From Mesotaenium endlicherianum (taxonomy: Eukaryota > Streptophyta > Zygnematophyceae > Zygnematales > Mesotaeniaceae): a stretch of 46,804 nt of DNA. The DNA lies in assembly GCA_009602735.1 (NCBI GenBank), contig WELA01012722.1:379548-426351 (forward strand). The letters are read 5' to 3'. Shown here in pieces: positions 1 to 12,200 of this stretch. Each line of letters opens with the position of its first letter. Position 1 is the stretch's first letter. The notes below the pieces were generated by a model that had not been told where the DNA came from, did not search any database, and saw only the letters and a program-made list of their open reading frames with translations. The translations under genes were made by a program, and so were the position numbers.

Positions 1-595
1 CCCCCTCCCCCCTCCCTGCTGAGGCTAGGGCTGGGGGCTGCTAAGGCCAGAGCTATACCTTGCGCCAGTAGTGGAAAGGTGAGGAAGAGAGTGAGAGGGC
101 CATGAGAGGAGAGACGCGCGCCGCGCTCGCGTCTGGTGCAGCGTTCTGTGGCGTGAGGAAGGCTGAGGGGGGGCGACTGGAGAGCGGACGAGCGCTGATC
201 GGGCACTCCCTTCCCCCTTTCGCCCCTGCCACCCCCTCGTAGCCACTTTATCTGATGCCCAGAAGCAGAGGGAGACTGCCTGGCGAGCACGCGTGTGCTT
301 GATTGCGCGGCTGTCAATGCTGATGGCGAGATGCAACTCCCCTTTCTACCTGAGCCTCTCACTCTCTCCTCAGAAGGGGGATGGGGGAAGGGGCGCGGAG
401 GGGCTGGCTGCGGCTCCTCCTTGAGCTGCCATGGGTGTCCTATGTGCTTGCAAGCATCATCTGAACGCGTCTCCTCTTGGCCTGCCAAGGCTCTGGGGTC
501 CAAAAGCGAGAAGGAGAATTAAAGTGGAGGCCAAATCAGGCGCAGGCGAGGCATCGCACAGGGCAACTCACTGGGGGGTAGCTAGGTACACAGTG

Positions 596-628
<33 letters not shown>

Positions 629-2087
629 CCGCGTGTCCGTATGTGTGTGCGTGTGTTCGCGTGTCGGTGTGTGTGTGTGTGTGCGTGTGTCTGTGTGTGC
701 GCGCGTGCGTGATTGTGCGTGTGCACGCAATAAGCGCACGTTCTCAAATGTCACTAGTCTTTGCAAGCCAACTCTTCCCACTGCATGAAAGCTCCCAAAT
801 GTTCACTTCTAACTTATGCGAGTGGGACAACTGTGTGGAGTGCCAAGTGTAAACTCGAAGGGCCGATCGCCCGACTGCAGGCTCTTCGGGGGAAAGAGCA
901 GCACGTGCAAGGTGCTGGTCGTGTGTAACTTCCGGAAACCTTGGACTAGATCTCTGGCCCAGCCTCTCTGTGTACATGCCAGCCTGGCGCTCGCGCGCTT
1001 CTGGCTCATGCTGAGCTGGCATGCTTGTGGGGGTGGCTGGGTGCTGAGCTGGCAGGTCTCGTCGCCCTCCGTTGGCCTCGTCTCGCAGCCTTCATTCAGC
1101 ACCACTGCTAAGAGGTGAAACACCCCCCCCTGCCCCCCTCCCGCTCTTGCTCCTGCTCTCGCTCCCCCCCGTCACCTGCTCTCTCGCTCTCCCTCGCGCC
1201 CTCTTTCTCGCGCTCCGTCGGGCTCCCTCTTATCCTCTTTTCTCTCCTATATCTCTCTCTCTGTGTCCCTTCCTCCTCTCTCTCCCAGTGCCTGCCTCAT
1301 GGAATGTACATCTGGAGTGAGCTGTGGGCCTGCGCTGGCTGAAGGCGAGAGCACCTGTGGAAAGTGACGCCCTGTCTGCATGTTTAGAGCGCTTGTTCGT
1401 GGGGGTGCACGTGCACGTGCGCGTGCGCATGCGGTGCACGTGCTTGTCTGCGCCAGGAGAAGATTAAGAGAGTATTCAGGGAACGACGTCACACTTCGAA
1501 GTAATGACCAAGACGAAACAACATTTGTTGGTTGGAGAGGGGGGGCCTGTGTGGGTAATCGAAGAACTGCCAGGAGGATGAAGGCTTCCCGCTCCCCACT
1601 TTGTCGCTCACTCGCAGCTAAGCCGGGCTGCCTAGCTGTACGTTCGCCCCTATAGCTGCCCATGGGGCCGAGCTCTGCACACGCCTGCTGGCTTCATGAT
1701 CTCTTGAGACCAACAGAAGCTCGTCCTTTCTCAGGTTGTGGGCACAGGCAGCCAACGCGCCCGGGGTCAGCTAACATGTGCCGATTGCCTGCGCCAGCTA
1801 TGCCGCTTGGATCTCCCACCTTAGATCGCAAGATCCAAAGGCTCTGCTGAAGAGTAGATGCAGAAGATTCATCAACTCTTTAGCTATGCCCCCTTCTGGC
1901 TCTCACACGCTTCCCCCCTCCCCTTCCCACCTCCCCTCCCCCCCCCTTAGCGGATAGGCTCACAAGACTCTCATAGGATACAAGATCGAGAAAGCTTCTC
2001 ACCTCCCCGCTTCCCCTTCAATTTCACTGATGTGCGTGTGCGTGCACGGCGTGCGTGTGATGTGCATGTGGCGTTCTTTCCGCGCAG
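1..2087. other. Upstream region with no recognised gene
   Basis: A GT-rich microsatellite tract lies at about 592-712, with pyrimidine-rich stretches at about 1123-1290 and 1911-1946. Unidentified 5' exons of the WD40 gene probably lie here, but I could not choose any with confidence. The open frames here are either dinucleotide-repeat peptides or unremarkable. Confidence 0.5.
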
Positions 2088-2113
2088 CAACACGTGGCCC
2101 CTGGAGACTCCAG
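2088..2113 (+). CDS. Candidate 26-base micro-exon of the WD40 gene
   Basis: The segment sits between the pyrimidine-rich acceptor GTTCTTTCCGCGCAG and a GTACCG donor. With one base carried in, it codes for a short TRGPWRLQ-like peptide and ends in phase 0, as the exon at 2488 requires. The support is splice borders and phase only, so a chance match is possible. Confidence 0.3.
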
Positions 2114-3256
2114 GTACCGCCGCGACTGCCTGCCCCATCGTGGGCTGTCCACCTGGCACTTCCGTGTGCTTCCTCACCTACCTGCTGCCTGCTGCGGGCC
2201 TCATGGCTCTGACGGAAGAATGAATGGAATATCAGTGTGAGCACTTGGCAGCTCCAGCACCCGGAGCCATTTCGAAGAGCGAATCGAGCTCTCTGTTGGT
2301 CTCCTACTGTCTGCTTGCGACTGCGAAAGTGTGAATGTACATACATCATGTTCCATGCCCTTATAACCTATTGTGATTTTGGTCCATAGACACATATATG
2401 TGCAGTGATACGCAGGTGTACCGGTCTATGAATTTACACGTACTTATGATTCCGCGCTTTCCATGAGCAGAGCAAAGCGACTTCCAGCTGACCCCGGGGG
2501 GGACACCCACACTCTTGTCGCCCATCAGCAACAACGGCAGCCTGCCACCTGTCTCTCCGGAGCCCCGCTTCTCAAACTCCAACTCCAGGTCAGTCAGTGC
2601 CACCTCAGCACCCTGGGCTCAGGGCTGGGGCGGCACCGCCAGTGGCTGCCGCCCCCCAGGTGGCAGTATGCAGCATTGATCCTAAAGAGTCTCCAAGACT
2701 GCAGCACTTGTGCTCTTGCTTGCGCTTGTGCTTGTGCTTGGCACCAAGAGGTAACACTGCTGCGACGGGTAGAAGCTTGGCCTCTGGTGCAAACGATTGT
2801 CTGACGTGTAGGCCTGCTTGCTGTGAGAGTATCTCTCAGCAACTGCTCTTGCCTTGCACCAGTCAATAGCACTATGTGGGTCCCTCTCCCCTCACGCATC
2901 TGGAGGAGGAGAAGGCGCAAAGGTAGGCTGAGTTCATGTGGCTCCCACGTTCACACCAGACATTGCGGGTAGTCTCTTTGCTCGTGCTTTGGGGCCCCCC
3001 GCGCCGTTGAAGGAGATCAATGCGCAAAGCTAAGCCGAACCTGCGCGGCTCCAGCGTTTACACCTGATTTTAGGGTTTTAAGTTTGCAGGGCTCCCTCGG
3101 CTGCCTTCTTCCTGTGCTCCTTGTTTACGTCGTGTGGAACTCTCCTTGTGGAAATGCATCAGGTGCAATTCTCTTAGTCATTGCATCTGCAGCAATCCTC
3201 ATTGTTGTAGAGCCACCAGACTAACCAAGAGCCACATCGTGGGCTGCACTTCTGCG

Positions 3257-3310
<54 letters not shown>

Positions 3311-3634
3311 GCGGGTGTGTGTGCGCGCGTGTGGAAAAACGTGCTGTGCAGGAACTACTCGACGTGTAACAGCACCAAGAGCGAGCTGAGTGTTTTGGAG
3401 GACGAGGACGGCAGCGCCCCCTGGTCGGAGAATGGGCGCATACTCTCGCGCTCCAAGTCAACCAGATCCTCGTCCTCGCCCAGCCACAGTGACAGCGGGT
3501 GAGGCCAACGCGTGCAGAGTGCCGTTGATCATGGGCCGAGTGTGGGGCAGAGGGGGGGGGACAAATGGAGAGGATGGGGGGGCGAGAAGAGTTGTGCAGT
3601 CGTGCAAATAGGTACAAAGATCGAGAGCGCGCGC

Positions 3635-3665
<31 letters not shown>

Positions 3666-4237
3666 TGTGCGTGCGTGGGTGAGTGGGTGGATGCGCGCAT
3701 GGTCATCTCTAGTGTGCTTGGCTTTCGCCTGCCAGGTAGACGGGATTGGAGGATTGTGTTTATGTCCTAAGAAAAAACAAGTTGATGGGCATTTTCTGAC
3801 AGAGGCCCTACGAAGTGAATGCGCACGCGCGCATGCACACGAGCATCAGGCGGCAGGTGGGGCAGAAGCTTTGGTGGGGGGGAGAGTTCACGCGTCGAAC
3901 GTGCACTGGCTTATGCCAACTCTCAAAGGAAGAGGCCACTTTTTTCCCACCTTGTTTGTGTCTTCTGTTCCTCAGAGTGACGAACTCTTAGTGTTGTATT
4001 GTATTCGTCGGACCTCCCCACCCCCCCAGATGAGGTTTGTCTACACCCATTTTACAGCAATCTGTGTGGTTGTGTAGTCCTCCTTCCCCATCGCTTTTTG
4101 CATCCCCATGTCCCAACCAACCTCCCCCATCCCTGCTCCCCTCCCCCTCCCTCTCCCCCTCCTCCCTCTCTTACATCTCGGCACTCCTTCCTCCTCACTG
4201 TCTCCCTTTTTAGTGTGACAATTATGCCAATGCGCGC

Positions 4238-4268
<31 letters not shown>

Positions 4269-5191
4269 CGCGCACATGGGTGTGCTGCAGGTTCACAAAC
4301 ATCAGCACGCGGTCGGGCAAGGACGACAGCATTGCGGTGCTGAAGGAGCACAAGGACGTCGTGAAGGCCATCGCGTTTGGGCCCGACGGCACGCTGTGGT
4401 CGGGCGGTGTGGACAAGTGCATCAAGGCGTGGCAGGAGGGCGTGTGCGTGGCCACCTTGCAGGGCCAGAAGAAGATCATGTTTGGCAAGAGCTCGGGCGG
4501 CCACAAGGACGCGGTGACGGCCCTCACGCTGGCGGCCGACGGCACGCTGTGGTCGGGCAGCGCCGACAACTCGATCAAGTGCTGGGTGAAGAACAGCTGC
4601 GTGGCGACGTACACGGCGCACGACGGGACCATTCACGCGCTCGTGCTCGACCGCGCGGGCGGCACGCTGTGGTCGGCGAGCCAGGACAAGACGATCAAGG
4701 AGTGGGCGGGCGGCGTGTGCAGGCGCACGTTCAAGGGCCACAAGGAGTGCGTGCTCTCTCTCGCGCTCGCGCCTGACGGCTCGCTCTTCTCCGGCAGCGG
4801 CGACGCAACGATCAAGCGGTGGCGCGACGGCGCCTGTGTGGCGACGCTCACGGGCCACAGGGGCGCGATCTTCGGGCTGTCCATGTCGAGCGAGGGCGTG
4901 CTCTACTCGGCGAGTGCCGATCAGAGCGTGAAAGCGTGGGAAGGGAACATCTGCATTCAGACAATGGCGGGGAAGAATCGGCACGCCAACCGCGTGCTGG
5001 CAATTGCGGCGGCCGACGATGGCACCGTGTGGACGGGCAGCCAGGACCTCCTGATCAAGGGCTGGCGCGAGGGCGAGTGCGTCGCGACGTTCAAGGGCCA
5101 CACCAACTGGGTGTGTGCTCTCGCGCTCGCGCCCGACGGCACGCTCTACTCGGGCAGCTGGGACAAGACCATCCGGGCGTGGCTCACTTGA
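2088..5191 (+). CDS. Seven-bladed WD40 beta-propeller protein, 5' end unresolved
   Basis: Three exons join in phase: 2488-2588, 3352-3498 and 4291-5191, ending in TGA. Together they encode 382 residues. The first exon is seen only by reading between splice sites (residues LTPGGTPTLLSPISNNGS). The last exon carries seven WD repeats, each with a GH or similar turn, a [PA]DGTLWSGS-like strand and a D..IK.W end, so the propeller is complete. The N-terminal part is Ser/Asn-rich and probably disordered. A 26-base candidate micro-exon at 2088-2113 has good borders and fits in phase upstream, but no start exon was found. The repeat style resembles plant JINGUBANG-like and myosin-heavy-chain-kinase-like WD40 proteins; this is a resemblance by eye only. 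The likely role is a protein-interaction scaffold, and the partner is unknown. The two downstream acceptors follow TG repeats. Confidence 0.85.
2488..2588 (+). CDS. WD40 gene, Ser/Asn-rich exon without an ATG
   Basis: The exon lies between an acceptor ending in CTTCCAG and a donor GTCAGT. It is read in frame from 2488 and leaves two bases (AG), which the first base of the exon at 3352 completes to Arg. The product SPISNNGSLPPVSPEPRF continues smoothly into NYSTCNSTKSE. No ATG-initiated frame exists here, so open-reading-frame scans miss it. Confidence 0.7.
3259..3308. repeat. (GT)n microsatellite before a WD40 exon
   Basis: About 25 uninterrupted GT units lie some 45 bases upstream of the acceptor for the exon at 3352. 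Confidence 0.95.
3627..3670. repeat. (GC)n(GT)n alternating purine-pyrimidine tract
   Basis: A run of about 11 GC units passes directly into about 10 GT units in the intron between the WD40 exons 3352-3498 and 4291-5191. Uninterrupted alternation of this kind is the classic Z-DNA-prone composition. Confidence 0.9.
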
Positions 5192-6284
5192 TTGCAGCAA
5201 GAGCAACGGAGCCTCATCCCCCGCTTCCCTACGTCGTAAGAATGGTGTATGGCGCCTCCGCCACTCCCGCACCATCGTTCCTCCGTGCAGGAATGAAGCT
5301 GCGGAGGCTGATCCAGTTGACTCTGTGGACTCATGTTCGTCTCGGTCACCTACTGCGTGCTTCGTTTCACTCGTTTGATTCCCGAGGGGTACCCAGGGTT
5401 GTCTGAGCTGGCTCTGTGCATGTGCACGTGCAATGCCAAGAAGCCATGGAGAAATTTGCGCACATTTGTGGGGCGATTTGATTTTTCTTTTGGAATAGTG
5501 AAGGGCAGCCGTGGAGAACCTGGCGGGACTGGCAGAGCGGTTTGATCCGCCTCAAGCCGCTGCTTCTTGTGACCACCTTTCGAGACTATAGAGGATGCGA
5601 GTAGTTTGGCTACTTTATATCTAAATTATACGTATTACGTCTCACTTTTTTTGATATTCCTAGGAGTCCGTCCATGTTGTTCGCCAAGGATAAAGTCCAA
5701 GTGGCATGCTGAGATGCGTCTATTTATTTTTATGTGCTCTTTTGGTACAATTTTTCCTGCTGTGTTCATTTGGAAGAAAGCGCTTGTTACTTCATGCACT
5801 TTTTATCGTCCATGTTCAATTTCGATAGTTGCTCTCTCCATCAACTTTGTCGATTGTTGGCAATTTTGGCAACACGTCAATATGATCAAATGAATGATTG
5901 TACCTGGCTTTCTTATTGTATGCTTGACTCAAGTGTTGTTGATGCATATATATATATATATATATATTAATTAAGGGCACCAACTAGCTTGTGTAATTCC
6001 CATCAAATAAATACTACTGCATGTTTGCGACTAAGGTCGTAAGAAGTAAAATTTAATCAAAAGTTTGATGCAATAGAAGGTAAGCCACGGGATGTGTACA
6101 CGAGCAAAAGATGGAAGATGGCTTAACTGTTGTCACTGAATCCTCCACTGCAAGCCACGTTCATGTATTCTTTTTATCAACAAAACTGCATAACACATCT
6201 TTTGCAAAAAAAAATGTACAGGACATATGATACACAGAAAATAGATCTAGCGTTGCCGGCCGAAACAAACGCAAACATTCCCAC
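5192..6284. other. Convergent intergenic region, WD40 and exostosin 3' ends
   Basis: This AT-richer stretch holds the 3' flanks of both genes. It contains a (TA)n tract at about 5947-5968 and an AATAAA hexamer near 6006 that could serve as a poly(A) signal for the WD40 transcript. No coding sequence was recognised. Confidence 0.6.
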
Positions 6285-9200
6285 CTAATGCACCAAACAC
6301 TGGGGGTGCACTCCATAGTCAGCCTTCCTGCTGCCGCTGTCCTTCCTCCATGCGTCGTTGTGGAGCTTGTAATGCAGAATTTCAATCAGCGTGCTGATGG
6401 CATCGTCCCCCTCTACGTTGCCATAAGCAGCCGCCCACGTCTCGCGGTGCCCAAACTTCGACGCCTGCCTGGTGGCCTCTGAGCGCACCAGCGAGAGGTA
6501 GTGGAACCGGGACCACACGCCCGCGAGCGCAGCCTGCAGCGCCACAAGGCGCTCGGGGCCAACCTCCTTGAGGATCTTGACGACGTTCTGGATGTCCTTC
6601 TCGGCGACGCGGATCGAGAACGCGTCATAGTCGAGCACGTTCTCAAACGGCATCTCGACGCCGTCCTGAATGATGACGGGGACGCAGCCGTGAAGAGCCG
6701 CCTCCTCCAGAAAAGACGAGAATCCGTCCCCGGGTAGCACCCCGCAGAACTTGAACCCCGAGAGGTCCCCCGCGGCGGCGCTCGTCTCGTTCGTCACGAC
6801 GACCTCCTCCTCCGCGAGCGCGCCAAGTGCCCCCACGTGATTGGGCGTCGACGCGAAGGCCCACGCGAGGCCCTGCCGGATGCCCATGCTGAACTCGTGC
6901 TCCCTCCTGCCGCCCTCAAAGTTGTACCCGAGGTCCCCCCGGAAGATGAACAAGCCCTCGCGGTGGACCGGGGGCTTGGCCCACCCCTTCCTCTCGAGCG
7001 CCTCGGCCGCCGGCACGGTGACAGCTGGCATCACGACGTCCTTGCTGGCGTCGTAGCAGGCGCTCTCGCCCCTCAGATTGCTCGAGATTGGCGTCCACTT
7101 CTCGTCGGCCCTCGCCGTCGTGGACTCTGCGTGCGCCCTCAGAGTATTGCCCCAGTGTGAAAGCAAAATGCTGCCTCGTATGCTTTGGGGCGCCAGGCAA
7201 GCGCCCTCGTCCCACCCAAAGGCCCAGACGTGGTCCCGGCCCTGCCACTTGTCCCAATACGGGAGGCTGGCCCGTATGTGGTCCAGCGCAGCCTGGTAGA
7301 GCGCCATCGCGCGCCACGCCTTGTTTCCCTGCATCGCCTCCCAGACAAGTGTCGCCGGCGCGTCGTTCGCACGCTCGAGCAGGCACGCGGCCAGCGTGGG
7401 CACGTAGAAGTAGTCGGCCTCCTCGGGGTTGAGCGTTCTGTGGGGGCTGGCCAGCAGAGCCTCCCAGGTGGCGAGCTCCAGGAGGTGCGCGTTTGTCGCG
7501 CTGTTGAAGACTGTCTGATTGCTGGCATCGTACGTGCGCAGGGCGCACTGCTCCTTCGCCGGCCTCCCCTCCAGCAGCTGCGTGTTGAGCGCGGGCGGGA
7601 GCTCATACACGAAGATTAGCGGCCTCCGTTTCATCGCCAGCATCGCAGGCGTTGATCCTCCCCCTCCCACTCCCTCTCCCCCTCCTCCACCCCCTCCAAC
7701 TCCCCCTCTCCCTCCCTCACCCCCTCCNACTGCACGTGAACAGTCTTCTCCATTTGGAATCTACGCTGCGAGCGCACGCCACCTGTCAGCCCGTCTTGCT
7801 GCTGGGTGCCATTCTCCTGGCCCTCGCCTCCGCCCCTGCCCCCCGTGGGCATACGTAAGGGACGCCCTCAGGCTGACACCTGCCGCCTCGCAGAATCTCA
7901 GGTGTACCAGCGTCTCCCAGCTGCCGTTTGCTGCAACAGGTGGCACCTCCAGGACTCCCGTCAGAGGCACAAAGTTGTCTCCATCAACGTCGATGCTACG
8001 GGTACTCTCAACATGCAGTGCTTCATGTCCTCTGTCTCCTCCCTCTCCTCCTCCCCCTCCTCCTCCTCCCCCTCCCTCTTCCTCTTCAAGCAGCTTCCGC
8101 GTGGCGGGCCCTGCCTGCTCCGGGTCCAAGGTCCCCGACTGCTGCTGCTGCTGCTGCTGCGAGCGCTCGCTCCACGACTCAGTTTCCGGCCTGCTGCTGG
8201 GGCGGGCCTGCTGCAGCCAGGCGGGCATGCTGTCTGCCGCGTCGCTCTCTTTCACAGAGAGTGCTGCTGTCAGGGAGGGGATGCTGCAGTCGGCCCCCAT
8301 CCAGCCGCGAATGCACTCGCAGAAGCCGTGGGAGCACTGGCCCCGCCCGCTGCACTGGCTGACGCAGAAAGCCTCCGTCGAGCGTTCGCAGAAGGGCCCT
8401 GCAAGCCCATCGTACGCGCACTCGCACGTGGTCCTGGCGGTGATCTGGGAGGAGGTGCCATCTGGCTGCGCCTGCCCCTCGGCCCCGCCTCCTTCACCGG
8501 AGGAGGGAGAAGAGGGAGCGTTGCACCACCCGGGGGAAGACTCGTCATCGGCAAAGAGCAGCTGCAGGTCGGGCTTGCGCCACACAGTGTCTCCCATTTC
8601 CACCTGTCGCTCAAAACCGCATTGGGGCGGAATCGGACGCTCCGCGAATCGCGTCTTTCCGCCGCAGAAGCAGATGCCCGTGCTTGGGTGGCACGAGCCG
8701 AGACATGTGGCGGGACGCCACTTGCCGCCTGCGTCGGAATCTGAGCCGGAGGCAGCTGTAGAGCACGCGGGCGGCGCGTCCTCCTGCGAGCAATCTGGGC
8801 CACCAAATCCCATCTTGCATCTGCAGGTGCCATCTGTCGGATTGCAAGCGCCCCCGTGGCTGCACGGGCTTGCGCACTCGCGCTCGCCTGCAAGCTCGCT
8901 GACGGCGACACGCGCTGATGTGGGCCCACAGCGCTCCAGCCAGCGTCCCACCGGGCCGCGCCAGGTGGCACCTCGCCAGGTCACCGCACTGTCCGCAATC
9001 CCGCTCCCTGCCTCCTCCACTGACGGTTCTGCATTTGTCTCGGCAGCAAGTGCAGCACCCTCCTCTCCTTTCTCTTCAGCTGATCCTCCGTCAGCCTCTC
9101 CACCAGACTTGCCCTCCTCACCATTGCCACCAGGCGATACCTGTACTCCTGCCTGGTCGCCACTCAGCGAGTCCAGTCCTCCTGCCTGGTCCCCCTCTGT

Positions 9201-12200
9201 ACTGGTGCCTGCTGGAACAGCCGCTGCATCGTCACCTGGCAAGCCATCCTGTCTGCCATGGTCCCCCTCTGAGTTGCTGTCTGCTGAGTCAGCTGACGTG
9301 TCTCCAGCTGGTTCCGAGCCAGGCAGCACAGCTGGCGATTCAGCAACCCTTTCTCCGTCTCTTGCATCGCCACTGTCCCCTCCTGGCCCCTCTCCCTCTG
9401 GACTTGCACCTGGCAACGCAGTTGGAGCTCCTTCCTGTGCTCCTTCCCCCGCTTTGGCCTCCCCACCAGCTTCCTGCTGAGCATCAGCAGATGCCCCCGC
9501 CTCAGTTGCACCTGCCTGACTTTCACCTCCACCATCTCCCCCTGCCACTTTCTCCTCAGGTTTGCTGCCACCTGTCACATTCCTGTCCGTCCCCCCCGTC
9601 CTCCCCCTAATCTCTGCTTCCCGGTCGGGCTCTGCCAATTGGCTGTCGGCATCCGCAGGCTCCCCGTCCTCCCTGCTGTCGCCACGTGGCAGCTTGTCAG
9701 AGCCCCTCCCCGTTCTAGTCCCTCCCCTTCCCCCCTGCCTGCTCCTCTCTCCGTCCCTCGCCAGACCTGCCCCGTCAAACCCTCCATTGTTGGCGCCATC
9801 AATGCCGCGCGGCTCGTCGGCCCCATCATCCGGCGACACCTGGCGCCGTCCCAGCCCAGCCTTGACGTCGTGGTCGCTGTCCAAGACAGGGGGCTCCTCC
9901 GGTTCCCCCACCACAGGTGCAACAGTAGAGCCCCCCCACCATCTCTCCCCTCCCCTAGAGGACCCTCGCGCTCTAGAGGACGTGGAGTCTCTCCCCCTGG
10001 GGCCCCCTCTTGGCTCCTCAAACGACTCCTCCCTGCCGTCACCATCGCGGTCCCGGCTCCACCCCCGGGACCTGTCTCCATAAGCATCTCTGCCCCCCAC
10101 CTGGCGCTGTCCCAGCTCATCCACGTCGCTGTCGCGGTCCACTCCCCCTCCGCGTCCGCTCCTGCTGTCAAACTCCCTTCCCTGCCCGCCCCTGGCCCTG
10201 CCCTTGCCTCCGCCCCCGCCCCTGCCCCTGCCCTCCCTCCCGCCATATTCCGCCCTCATGTCCTCCTGCTCATCCCTGAAGCTTTGATCATCCACCCGAT
10301 CGAGATCGACGCCTCTGATGTCGCCTCGTGCTCTCCCGCGCCCCTCGTCCAGCGGCTCTTCTTGCTCCCCCCATGCCCGCTCTCCGCCTTGGTAGTCCCT
10401 GTCTCTATCTCTACCTCTGGACACTTGTCGCGACCCAGAGCCTCGCCAGTCTCCGCCCCTCTCGCCCCATGCATTTTCGCTGCCCCTCCCCCCATTCCGC
10501 CTGCCAGACCTGCTGCTATACAAATCCTCCCCACCTAGCCCCCCCCCATCCTCCTCCCTTGGGGCCCAATCCCCGGATTCCGTGTCAAATCCACCCCCCC
10601 TCTGCCGATGGCGATAAGAGCCCCTGCCAAACCCGCCCCTCTCGGTGTCATCTCCCTCCCACCTGTCTGTTGAATACTCCCCACCCCCATGGCTAGAGGG
10701 CTCCCACTCATCGTCCCCCGTCCCCCTCCCCCCCCTGTGACGACCATTGGCAAACCTATCCTTCCCGTCATATGCTCCCCTGCCGTCCCCCTCCAGGGGC
10801 GCATCGCCGTCGCTATTACGACTGCTGCTGCCTGTGGTGCCATGATCTCTATCGTGACCTCTTCTTACATCATCAAACTCTCTTCCGCCGCCACCAGCGC
10901 TGCCATCGCCGCCTGGAAAATTTCCGTTCCTCTCGTCGCCCGGCAGTATTTCAGCCGTCGAATCCTCCCCCGGGTGCTGCCTGTGGCGGGTGCTCGAGCG
11001 AGCGGCACCAGCTGCGCCCCCCTCCCTCTGATGCTCGGCGTCTCTCCCGGCGCGGTCAAACTCCCCCCTCACGCCCTCCAGAGGGTCCGACGCCCCCCAT
11101 CGCCTGGGCCTGCTTCGCACACTCACCGCGCCACCTGTCTCCCCACGGGCAGAGTCAGCAGCCCTTGCGGCGTGCACATCACCCCCTCCCGCTCTCCCAG
11201 CCGTCCCCCCTCCCTCCAGATCCCCGCCACCCTCGAGCCTCTGAGGCACCCCAAGTACTTTCCCAACTGACAACTGCGCCTCAATTCCCCCCCCTTGCGA
11301 CCGAGACAGCTCCCCCAGTGCATTCAAACCCCCCCCACCCCTACCACCTCCCCCACCCCCCCTTTGATCCTCACCTACGGCCCCCGCTTCGCCTCCCTCC
11401 CTCTTGGGATGGAGGGGGGTGCTCTCCCCACCTGCCCTCGGAGCGGGCATGCTGGCAGGCTTAATAGCGTCAGGCTCGTCCATCCACCCCGCCAAAGTGG
11501 CGCTCCCCCCCTGATTGGCCACGCCAGGCGGGTAGGAGCTGTTGAATGCGCCTCCCAGGGGGGGAAGGGGCGGGGACCGGGCAGCGAAGAAGGAGGAGTG
11601 GAAGAGCGACGGCAGGAGGTGCGAGCGCCAGTCGTCGGAGAGGGAGGCCTGCACCAGCATGCCCGCCGCAAACAGCAGGGCCCCCAGGGCCAGCCACCGC
11701 AGCTTCACTCCTGCAGCAGCAGCAGCAGCAGCACCAGCAGCAGCATTCTCCTCATTATTGTGGCCATCACATCGTCATCTTCAGCCTCATCATCGTCATT
11801 ATGCACATCATCACCCCCCCCATCAGCGCCATCACATCATCATCATCATCATCATGCGTCACCGCCAGCACCGAGTGTCGTCGCAGCAGGAGCAGCAGCT
11901 GCTGCAGCAGCAGCAGAAGGAGGAGGAGGAGGAGGAAACCACATACGAGACACAGAACATGCGCAGAGGAAGCAACTAAGCTTTCAGGGATGACTTCACC
12001 TCCCCTTTGCTCCCTTCGCCCCCCCCGCCTTCCCCCCTCTCTCAACCCAGCCCCCACACAGTAACCAGCTAAAGCCCTTTTGCACCCACCCACCTGCTCC
12101 TACACCGCGTTTGCAACCAATTGCTGGCAGTACCTTAGCCCCTCTGCAAGATCGTATGCATGCTATGACACACACACACACACACACACACACGTACACA

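Noticed and set aside
4052..5275. A 407-codon minus-strand open frame opposite the WD40 exon
   Set aside because: It is a GC-rich antisense shadow; the plus strand has seven clear WD repeats.
5530..5575. A possible tRNA (GGCAGAGCGGTTTGATC resembles a D arm)
   Set aside because: No matching acceptor stem, anticodon arm or T arm could be built.
11708..11708. GTG as the translation start of the exostosin gene
   Set aside because: An upstream exon with an ATG joins in phase, so a rare non-ATG start is not needed.
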